The position numbers and the translations under genes were made by a program. The notes beneath the pieces are model-generated. The model ran no database searches and was not told the DNA's origin. It saw only the letters and a list, made by a program, of their open reading frames with translations. A stretch of DNA of 8,285 nucleotides, from NCBI GenBank assembly GCA_036732755.1, contig DAINBU010000178.1:1-8285 (forward strand), in the 5' to 3' direction. This DNA is from DASRRB01 sp036732755 (GTDB lineage Bacteria > Planctomycetota > B15-G4 > SIAN01). Shown in pieces: positions 1 through 6,024 of the stretch; positions within the stretch are counted from its first letter, which is position 1; each line of letters opens with the position of its first letter.

Positions 1-9
1 CCACTGGAA

Positions 10-55
10 AACCCGAACGCCCAACTCGTTTCGAGGAAACGGCTTGCGTCGGGTT
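10..55 (-). terminator. Nested hairpin, possible terminator of the leftward operon
   Basis: The outer stem pairs AACCCGAACGC (10-20) with GCGTCGGGTT (46-55): ten base pairs with one bulged A at 16. The 25-base loop holds a second, perfect hairpin: CGTTTC (27-32), loop GAG, GAAACG (36-41). Read on the minus strand, the outer stem ends in GGGTTTT and then CC, so there is a short U-run of four, two of which lie in the stem. It sits about 84 bases past the stop codon of the response regulator, in the right orientation to end that transcript. The U-run is short and the loop large for a textbook intrinsic terminator. It could instead be a processing signal or a protein-binding palindrome. Confidence 0.4.
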
Positions 56-79
56 CGCCGACCGCCAATCGGGCGCATC

Positions 80-154
80 GGGACTGGGGGCGGAGACCAG
101 CCGTCCCAAACCGCCACCTCGGGGTCGATTCGCCCCAATCAGCCCGATTCGGGC
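80..154. repeat. Cluster of short inverted repeats around the operon's last stop codon
   Basis: Three small hairpins lie side by side. GGGAC (80-84) pairs with GTCCC (103-107), and TGG/CCA (85-87/97-99) adds pairs inside it. GGGG (121-124) pairs with CCCC (133-136), with CG/CG inside and an ATT loop, directly beyond the stop codon at 139-141. GCCCG (142-146) pairs with CGGGC (150-154) around ATT, within the last codons of the regulator. None is followed by a U-run on either strand, so they are not clear terminators. They may stabilise the 3' end of the operon mRNA. Short GC hairpins also arise easily by chance at this base composition. No gene is visible in 1-138. Confidence 0.3.
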
Positions 155-1551
155 CGGGGCGTTTCGTCCCCCTCGCCCTCTTCGGGAGCGCCGCGCGCCA
201 TGCCGTATTCGATCAGCTTGCGGTAGAGCGTGCGCCGGTTGATGCCGAGCACGTCGGCGGTGCGGCCGCGGTGGCCGCCGCAGTCGCGCAGGATCGAGAG
301 GATGTGCTGCTTCTCGAGGTCGTCGAGCGTGAGCGGCGCCGGCGGCGCGCCACCCGCCTCGACCGCCTTCTTCCGGAGCTCGCCCGGCAGGTCCTCGGGC
401 AGCACCTGCGGCGTCACGCAGAGGATGGCCGCGTGCTCGATGGCGTTCTCGAGCTCGCGCACGTTGCCCGGCCAGTGGTGGGCCTGGAGCGCCGCGAGCG
501 CCTCCTTGGAGAAGCCCTCGAACTTCTTCCCGAAGCGGCGCGAGCAGCTGTCGAGGAAGTGGCCGGCGAGCACCGGCAGGTCCTCCATGCGCTCGCGCAG
601 CGGCGGCAGCTCGAGGCTCAGCACGTTCAGCCGGTAGAAGAAGTCCTGGCGGAACGACCCGCGCTCGACCGCCTTCTTCAGGTCGGCGTTGGTGGCGGAG
701 ACGATGCGCACGTCGATCTTGCGGACCTTGCGCTCGCCGAGCCGCAGGAGCTCGCCCGTCTCGAGCACGCGCAGCAGCCGCGACTGCATGCCGAGCGTGA
801 TGTTGCCGATCTCGTCGAGGAAGAGCGTGCCGCGGTCGGCCGCCTCGAACAGTCCCTGCGTCGGCTTGTCCGCCCCGGTGAACGCGCCCTTCGCGTAGCC
901 GAACAGCTCGCTCTCGAGCAGCGTGTCGGGCAGGGCTCCGCAGTTGATGGGGATGAACGGCTCGGCCGCGCGCGGGCTGCGCCGGTGGATCTCCCGCGCG
1001 ATCAGCTCCTTGCCGGTCCCCGTCTCGCCCAGGATCAGCACGGTCGAGTTGGTCGGCGCGACGCGGTCGAGCAGCTGCAGCGCGCGCATGAAGATCGGCG
1101 CCTTGCCGATCAGCTGGGGGCCGGGCGAGAGGTGGGCGACGCGCTGCTCGAGCTTCTGCTGCTTGTCGCGCAGCGCCTTCTTCTCGAGCGCACGCTTGAC
1201 GGTGAGCCGCACCTCGTCGAGGTCGAAGGGCTTGGCGAGGTAGTCCTCCGCGCCGCGCTTCACCGCGTCGACCGCCGACTGCAGGCTCGCGAAGCCGGTG
1301 ATGACGATCACCTCGGTCTCGGGGCTCTCCACCTTGACGCGCTGCAGGAGCTCGAGGCCGTCCATGCCGGGCATGCGCACGTCGGTGCAGATGAGGTCGT
1401 AGATCTGGTCCCGGATCCCGTTCAGCGCGGACTGGGCGTCGGGCCGCTCGTCGACCTCGTACCCCTCCTCCCTCAGGATCTCCGCGAGCCCGGAGCGGAT
1501 CGCCTCTTCGTCGTCGACCACGAGAATGCGCGGCATGTCTTCCCTTTTCAT
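139..1551 (-). CDS. Sigma-54-dependent response regulator, NtrC family (470 aa)
   Basis: This is a complete three-domain activator. The receiver domain (about 8-125) has the acidic pair D13/D14, phosphoacceptor D57 (in TDVRMPGMDG), T85 and K107. The AAA+ sigma-54 interaction domain (about 147-375) has Walker A GETGTGKE (175-182), the sigma-54-contacting GAFTGA loop (222-227), Walker B TLFLDE (242-247), SATN (285-288), and arginines R301 and R307 in FRQDFFYRLN. A Fis-type helix-turn-helix lies at about 427-451 (TADVLGINRRTLYRKL). All residues for phosphorylation, ATP hydrolysis and sigma-54 contact are present, so it should remodel RNA polymerase-sigma-54 when phosphorylated. The start given overlaps the kinase stop (ATGA, 1551-1548), but the GAGGA before it touches the ATG. 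The ATG at 1536 (MPRILVVDD) has AAGGGA a few bases upstream and fits the usual receiver start, giving 465 aa. The partner is the kinase just upstream. Target genes are unknown. Confidence 0.96.
   Translation of the reverse strand: MKREDMPRILVVDDEEAIRSGLAEILREEGYEVDERPDAQSALNGIRDQIYDLICTDVRMPGMDGLELLQRVKVESPETEVIVITGFASLQSAVDAVKRGAEDYLAKPFDLDEVRLTVKRALEKKALRDKQQKLEQRVAHLSPGPQLIGKAPIFMRALQLLDRVAPTNSTVLILGETGTGKELIAREIHRRSPRAAEPFIPINCGALPDTLLESELFGYAKGAFTGADKPTQGLFEAADRGTLFLDEIGNITLGMQSRLLRVLETGELLRLGERKVRKIDVRIVSATNADLKKAVERGSFRQDFFYRLNVLSLELPPLRERMEDLPVLAGHFLDSCSRRFGKKFEGFSKEALAALQAHHWPGNVRELENAIEHAAILCVTPQVLPEDLPGELRKKAVEAGGAPPAPLTLDDLEKQHILSILRDCGGHRGRTADVLGINRRTLYRKLIEYGMARGAPEEGEGDETPRPESG
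1548..1551 (-). promoter_or_regulatory. ATGA stop-start overlap linking kinase and regulator
   Basis: On the minus strand the kinase stop TGA (1550-1548) shares two bases with an in-frame ATG of the regulator (1551-1549). Such overlaps usually mean that ribosomes finishing the first gene re-start on the second, keeping kinase and regulator in fixed ratio. A second ATG 15 bases further on has a better-spaced AAGGGA, so the overlap may not be the main start. Confidence 0.6.
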
Positions 1552-4043
1552 TCCTCGACGCGTTCGAGGCGGCCGGCCTGCGACTTCGCCGGCTGGGACG
1601 TTTCGCCCTCGACGGGGAGTTCGAACTCGAAGCGAGCCCCTCCCTCGGGGCGGTTGCCGGCAAAGATCGCTCCGTGGTGCTCCTTCAGGATGCCCCACGA
1701 GACGGAGAGCCCCAGTCCCGTCCCCTCGCCCGGCGCCTTCGTGGTGAAGAAGGGCTCGAACATCTTCGGCAGCGCGTCGGGCGGAATGCCCGGCCCGGTG
1801 TCCTCGACCGACACGCGCACGGCGCGGCCGGCGGTCGGCAGGCGGCTGGTCGTCGTCGCGACCACGCGCAAGAGGATCGTGCCCTTGCGGTCGATCGCCT
1901 GGATCGCGTTCAGGAGCAGGTTCAGCAGCACCTGGCTGATCTGCTGGCTGTTGCCGTTCACCCGCGGCAGCTCCGCCGCGACCTCCTCCTTGATCGCGAT
2001 CTCCGAGTTGCGCGCGCGGTCCGCGACGAGCGAGCAGGTGTTGCGCACGACCTCGGCGAGGTCGACCGGCGCGTAGCGCGTCGGCGCGGCGCGCGCGAAG
2101 TCGAGCAGGTTGCGCGTGATCGCCGCGACGCGCCGGGTCTGCTCGACGATCTTCTCCATCTTCTCGACGTCGAGCTCGCCCTTCTTCGCCTTCTCGAGCG
2201 CCCGCTGCGCGAAGAGGTTGATGATGCCGAGCGGGTTGTTGATCTCGTGAGCGACGCCGGCCGCGAGCGCGCCGACCGAGGAGAGGCGCTCCGCCTTGAT
2301 CAGCCGCGCCTCCATCACCTTGCGGTCGGCGACGTCGCGGAGGATCGCCCGCACGCCGACCGGCGCGCCGCCGTCCAGGACCGGCGTCGCCGAAATCTCG
2401 ACGGGGAGGCGGTTCGCCCCGATCGCGAGCGCCGACTCGAACGCCTGCAGCGCGTGGCCGGCGAGCACGTGGTCGAAGGCTCGTCGCGTGGCGTCGCGCG
2501 CGTCGGCCGCCACGAACTCGAAGAAGTCGCGCCCCTGGATCGCGTCGGCCGCGATCCCGAGCAGCGCCGTCTCGCGCCGGTTGGCCGAGACGATGCGCCC
2601 CTGCGCGTCGGTCACCTGGATCAGGTCGGAGGCGTTCTCGACGATGTCGGAGTAGCGCCGCTCCGACTCGCCGAGGCTCGCGTGCGCCCGGCGCAGGTCG
2701 TCGAGTGCGCGCTGCAGCTGCTCGGTGCGCTCCGCGATGGTCGTCTCCATGCCCTGGTAGAGCGACTTGAGCTGCGCGGCCATCGCGTTGAACTCGCGCG
2801 CGAGCTCCTCCGCCTCGTCGCCGGTGCGCACGTCGAGCGTCTGCGCGAGGTCGCCGCGCCCGATCTGCATGGCGCCGTCGCGCAGCACGCGCAGCGGCTT
2901 CGTGAGCCGGCGCGCGAGCAGGGTCCCGACCAGCGCCGCGAGCAGCAGCGCCGCCGCCAGGATCGAGGTGAAGACGAAGCGGAAGCGCCGCAGGTTGTCC
3001 ATCAGCTCGGTCGCGGGGCGCTGGATCGCGAGCACGTAGCGCGCGGAGGCGTCCTCGCGCCGCGGCGTGAAGGGCGCGAAGGCGAGCGCCTCGATGGTGC
3101 CGCGCTCGAAGAGGGCGGCGTTGGCGGCGCCGCCGGAGGCGTGGCGGCGCAGGTCGAGCTCCTCGGGGATCTCGGCCCAGGCGCCGGCGCGCGACGTCGC
3201 GAGCGGCTCGAGCTTCCACGGCTTCACGTCGTAGAGCGACGTGACGGCGCCCTCGGCGGAGGCGGGGCCGGAGCGCAGATCCTCGAGGATCGCCCGCCAC
3301 GAGTGGACCTCGAAGACCCAGCCGACGTCCTCGGGGTAGCGCCGGTCGCTCACGCGCACGCGCGCCGCGAAGACCTCGACCGCCTCGCCGGGGCGGTCGC
3401 GGTCGACCACCGTCCAGCGCAGGACGTCGCGCTCCGAATGCTCGCTGCGCGCGCTGCCGAATTCGCGCAGGATCGCCTGCGAGAGGGCGTCGGTCTGGAG
3501 CGGGAGCGGGCGGAGGATCTCGTCCTTGCCGCGCTCGAGGCCGCGCTGGGTGCGGATCGAGTCGCCCGCGCGGTCGAGCTGCAGGACCGTGGTCGGCTGG
3601 CTCGACGCGAAGCCGAGCGACGCGACCCAGACGCTCGCACAGCTCGGGTAGCGGCCGAAGATGTCGCTCTGCGAGCGCTGGTCGACGCGCGCCATGCCGG
3701 TCTGGATCGCGATCCAGTCGTCCGCCGTCGTCGCGCGCGTCCCCTCGTTGCGGTCGGAGGGCAGCGGCATGAGCTTCATCATCAGCAGCGCGAGGTCGCC
3801 GTTCTCCTGCACCGAGTTGCCGAGGTCGATCCGGATCGAGTCGAGCAGGCTCTCCGTGCGGCGCGCGTCCGTGGCGCAGCGCTCCGACATGAGGGTGAGC
3901 GCCTGCTCCGCGAGCGCGTCGGACGCCTTGCGCAGCGCGTAGAGGGAGACGGCGACGGCGGGCAGCACCGCCACCGCCACCAGCACCGCGAGCATCTTGT
4001 TGCCGATGCTCGACAGGAAGCCGGCCCGTCCGCCCGCCGCCAC
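1548..4043 (-). CDS. Membrane sensor histidine kinase, NtrB-like, with HAMP and PAS (831 aa)
   Basis: TM1 spans about 17-37 and TM2 about 356-377. They enclose an extracytoplasmic domain of roughly 315 residues that I cannot assign; its size and its late VGWVFEVHSW stretch would suit a Cache-like sensor, but that is a guess. Then come HAMP (378-430), a helical linker (about 427-463), PAS (about 464-570, from YSDIVENASD), HisKA with phosphoacceptor H599 in AHEINNPLG, and an HATPase domain (about 690-818). The last has an N box LNLLLNAIQAI (near 706), a G1 box DTGPGIP (near 747), FEPFFTTK, and a G2 box GEGTGLGLS. The HEINNPLG H-box and overall order match NtrB/ZraS-type kinases, the usual partners of sigma-54 activators. 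The start is GTG at 4043 with GGAG ten bases upstream; M17 (3995) would remove the short cytoplasmic N-terminus. It lies one base after the propeller gene's stop and overlaps the regulator by four bases, so all three should be translated together. Confidence 0.96.
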   Translation of the reverse strand: MAAGGRAGFLSSIGNKMLAVLVAVAVLPAVAVSLYALRKASDALAEQALTLMSERCATDARRTESLLDSIRIDLGNSVQENGDLALLMMKLMPLPSDRNEGTRATTADDWIAIQTGMARVDQRSQSDIFGRYPSCASVWVASLGFASSQPTTVLQLDRAGDSIRTQRGLERGKDEILRPLPLQTDALSQAILREFGSARSEHSERDVLRWTVVDRDRPGEAVEVFAARVRVSDRRYPEDVGWVFEVHSWRAILEDLRSGPASAEGAVTSLYDVKPWKLEPLATSRAGAWAEIPEELDLRRHASGGAANAALFERGTIEALAFAPFTPRREDASARYVLAIQRPATELMDNLRRFRFVFTSILAAALLLAALVGTLLARRLTKPLRVLRDGAMQIGRGDLAQTLDVRTGDEAEELAREFNAMAAQLKSLYQGMETTIAERTEQLQRALDDLRRAHASLGESERRYSDIVENASDLIQVTDAQGRIVSANRRETALLGIAADAIQGRDFFEFVAADARDATRRAFDHVLAGHALQAFESALAIGANRLPVEISATPVLDGGAPVGVRAILRDVADRKVMEARLIKAERLSSVGALAAGVAHEINNPLGIINLFAQRALEKAKKGELDVEKMEKIVEQTRRVAAITRNLLDFARAAPTRYAPVDLAEVVRNTCSLVADRARNSEIAIKEEVAAELPRVNGNSQQISQVLLNLLLNAIQAIDRKGTILLRVVATTTSRLPTAGRAVRVSVEDTGPGIPPDALPKMFEPFFTTKAPGEGTGLGLSVSWGILKEHHGAIFAGNRPEGGARFEFELPVEGETSQPAKSQAGRLERVEE

Positions 4044-4044
4044 G

Positions 4045-5949
4045 TCAGTTCTGCTCCGGCGCGATGTTCACGCGCGTCGCCGGCTCGGGGCCCATCATCG
4101 TCGGCGCGGGCGCGCCGAACCACGGCCACGAGACGCGCACGCGGTCGGCGAACGGCAGGCGGCCGAGCCCGAAGTGCGCCTCGAACGGCTCCTGGCAGAG
4201 GTAGGAGCTGCCCGAGAGCAGCTCGCGGATCATGCGGCGGTGGCCCGACTCGACCACGACCACCGCGTTCACCGCGTCGCCGCGGAGCTTCCCGAAGGAC
4301 GGGACGACCGTCAGCGCGTGGTGGGGGCCGGGCGGCCGGCGGTTCTCGAGCACGACCAGCGGCCCGTTGTTCTGCGCGATCACGAGGTCGAGGTCGCCGT
4401 CGCGGTCGAGGTCGCCGGCGACGACGCCGCGCGCCGCGTAGCTCGCCTGCAGGGCGGCGCCCGCCGAGGCGGAGACGTTGTCGAAGACGCCGTCGCCGCG
4501 GTTCTTGAAGAGGAGCGCGCGCTCCGGCGCGCACTGCGGCTGCTGCTCGCGCGGGCTGGTCGCGCCGTTCCCGATGAAGAGGTCCTCGTCGCCGTCGTCG
4601 TCGTAGTCGAGGAAGACGCAGCCCCAGCCGACCAGCGGGATGGTGTCGCGGTCGATGCGGGCCGCGGCGCCGCGCTCCTCGAACTTGGCGACCTGGCGCA
4701 CGTCGCGGCCCGCCTCGTCGCCCTCGACCTCGAGGCGGTAGAGGAAGAGCGACGAGCCGTTGCGGCGGAAGTTCGTGGTGAGCAGGTCGAGGTCGCCGTC
4801 GGCGTCGGCGTCGCCGCGCGCGAGCCCCATCCCGGAGCGGTTGTCGTAGAGCCCGAACTCCGACGTCGCGACCTCGAAGCGGCGCCCCGAAGGTCCGGCC
4901 GAATTGCGCAGGAAGACGTTCGCCGTGGCGTCGTTCACGAGGTAGAGGTCGGGGTAGATGTCGGGGTCGATCAGCATGAAGGTGACGCCGAGCCCGCGCC
5001 CGCGCTGGTCGTCGACCCCCGCCTCGCGCGTCACGTCGCGGAAGCGCGGCGGGCCGCCGGGCGCCGTGTCGTTGCGGTAGAGGCGGTCGGGCAGGCTCTC
5101 GAACTGCTGCGGCTGGTACTGCGCCGGCTCGGGGCGGTCGGCCTGCTCGGCGACGCGCTGGTCGTTCCAGCGCTCGTTGAACGCCGCCACGTAGTTCGCG
5201 ACGTAGAGGTCGAGGTCTCCGTCGGCGTCGAAGTCGCCGAACGTCGCGCCGGTCGAGAACTCGGGCACCTCGTGGCCGGTGGCGTGGTCCTGGTCGCTGC
5301 AGCCGGGGGCGACCTGCGGCGCGACGCCGCGCTCGGGCGACTCGACCCAGTGCCAGAGCTCGCCGGCGACGCCCGCCTCTTCGGTCAGGTCGTCGAAGCG
5401 CAGCGTTCCGCTCTCCTTCCGCCGGTTGACGAGCAGCAGCTTGCGCCCCGCCGCAGTCACGTAGAGGTCGACGTCGCCGTCGCCGTCGACGTCGCCGGCG
5501 CAGACGCCCTGCGCGGCGCCGGTCCAGCGGATGCCGCAGGCGGCGGTCACGTCGACGAAGTGGGTGACGTGCTTCTCGCTCCACTCGTTGCGCCAGATCG
5601 CGACGCCGGTGTCGCCGCCGCGCCCGGCCAGCTGGACGAGGTCGAGGTCGCCGTCGTCGTCGAGGTCGAGCAGGCCGACGCCCGGCGCGACCGCGTCGGC
5701 GATCGACCCTACGCCGCCCTGCTCCCCCTTGCCGCTCACGTCGTGGTGGGCGAGTCCGAGCCCCCACGCTTCGGACACGTTCACGAACTCCGTCCCGGCC
5801 AGCTCGAGCGCCTGCGTCGACGGCGGCGCCGGCTCCTTCAGCCGGCGCGACGAGAGCGGACGGAAGCCGAGGAAGACGAAGGCGCCGAGCGAGAGCAGGC
5901 TCACCAGGAGGAGCCCGAAGGCGAGTCGGGAGTCGGAGGTCGTGCGCAC
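4045..5949 (-). CDS. CRTAC1-family FG-GAP beta-propeller protein with ASPIC/UnbV domain (634 aa)
   Basis: An N-terminal hydrophobic segment (about 9-29) acts as signal anchor or uncleaved signal peptide; I see no lipobox and no clear AxA cleavage site. The body carries six canonical FG-GAP/VCBS calcium loops of the form DxDxDGDxD and one degenerate copy, the number expected of a seven-blade propeller. The C-terminus (about 555-620) matches the ASPIC/UnbV domain: a glycine/alanine-rich strand, then LLSGSSYLCQEP, AHFGLGRL and VRVSWPW. This domain order is that of the CRTAC1 family, whose bacterial members are mostly extracytoplasmic and of unknown biochemical role; calcium-stabilised ligand binding or adhesion is the usual assumption. 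Six cysteines also suit an oxidising compartment. The start is GTG at 5949 with only a weak GGA before it. An upstream ATG at 5959 is out of frame. It is first gene of the operon and ends one base before the kinase GTG, so a sensory partnership is plausible. Confidence 0.93.
   Translation of the reverse strand: MRTTSDSRLAFGLLLVSLLSLGAFVFLGFRPLSSRRLKEPAPPSTQALELAGTEFVNVSEAWGLGLAHHDVSGKGEQGGVGSIADAVAPGVGLLDLDDDGDLDLVQLAGRGGDTGVAIWRNEWSEKHVTHFVDVTAACGIRWTGAAQGVCAGDVDGDGDVDLYVTAAGRKLLLVNRRKESGTLRFDDLTEEAGVAGELWHWVESPERGVAPQVAPGCSDQDHATGHEVPEFSTGATFGDFDADGDLDLYVANYVAAFNERWNDQRVAEQADRPEPAQYQPQQFESLPDRLYRNDTAPGGPPRFRDVTREAGVDDQRGRGLGVTFMLIDPDIYPDLYLVNDATANVFLRNSAGPSGRRFEVATSEFGLYDNRSGMGLARGDADADGDLDLLTTNFRRNGSSLFLYRLEVEGDEAGRDVRQVAKFEERGAAARIDRDTIPLVGWGCVFLDYDDDGDEDLFIGNGATSPREQQPQCAPERALLFKNRGDGVFDNVSASAGAALQASYAARGVVAGDLDRDGDLDLVIAQNNGPLVVLENRRPPGPHHALTVVPSFGKLRGDAVNAVVVVESGHRRMIRELLSGSSYLCQEPFEAHFGLGRLPFADRVRVSWPWFGAPAPTMMGPEPATRVNIAPEQN
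4387..5667 (-). repeat. Seven FG-GAP calcium-loop repeats
   Basis: Within the propeller gene, near-identical codon strings (GAC CTC GAC ... GAC GGC GAC CTC GAC) recur and encode the calcium loops. They fall at residues 95-103 (DLDDDGDLD), 153-161 (DVDGDGDVD), 239-247 (DFDADGDLD), 380-388 (DADADGDLD), 448-456 (DYDDDGDED) and 513-521 (DLDRDGDLD). A seventh, at 328-334 (DPDIYPD, followed by LYLVND), keeps the flanking strands but has lost the glycine and the regular acidic spacing. Spacing between successive loops is about 52-89 residues, as expected for propeller blades. The shared DNA is short and interrupted, so this is a protein repeat and not a tandem DNA array. Confidence 0.85.
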
Positions 5950-6024
5950 GGTCCGTCATTCTCGCGCGGAGGGGGTGCGACCTCCATCGGCGCACTTGCG
6001 CGCCCGGGCTAAGTTGGCGTCCTT
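5950..6024. promoter_or_regulatory. Divergent intergenic region between the operon and the copper ATPase
   Basis: These 75 bases must hold or border the promoters of both the leftward three-gene operon and the rightward ATPase gene, unless promoters lie inside the genes. Rightward, TAAGTT (6010-6015) is the only AT-richer hexamer at a useful distance from the ATPase ATG (6025), but no matching -35 is visible. A 12-base palindrome, GCGCA-CT-TGCGC (5990-6001), lies near the middle and could be an operator. I find no convincing GG-N10-GC sigma-54 promoter on either strand and no recognisable CueR- or CsoR-type site. Its role as control region is an inference from the gene arrangement. Confidence 0.4.

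Noticed and set aside
44..226. 60-codon plus-strand ORF at the left edge
   Set aside because: Its second half is antisense to the regulator's 3' end, there is no clear ribosome binding site, and the composition is Pro/Ser/Arg-rich without a recognisable motif.
139..3300. Apparent 1053-residue minus-strand ORF suggesting a longer regulator
   Set aside because: Only the last 470 residues are the regulator. The rest is low-complexity Arg/Ala/Gly text, the out-of-frame reading of the kinase gene, kept open by high GC.
4387..5667. Recurrent GTCGAGGTCGCCGTC-like strings as a DNA repeat or CRISPR-like array
   Set aside because: Spacing is irregular (about 150-270 bases) and every copy is in frame, encoding the calcium loops. 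It is protein repetition with biased codon use.
5992..6006. Possible sigma-54 promoter for the leftward operon (GG-N10-GC on the minus strand)
   Set aside because: Only the bare GG and GC dinucleotides plus about one other consensus base fit (CGGGCG for TGGCAC, AGTGC for TTTGC). Such matches are expected by chance in this composition.
271..6012. Long plus-strand ORFs of about 600 to 940 codons antisense to the operon
   Set aside because: Their translations are Arg/Ala/Val/Asp-rich mirror images of real codons (GAC read as GTC and so on), with no motifs. They exist because stop codons are rare on the complementary strand of GC3-rich genes.
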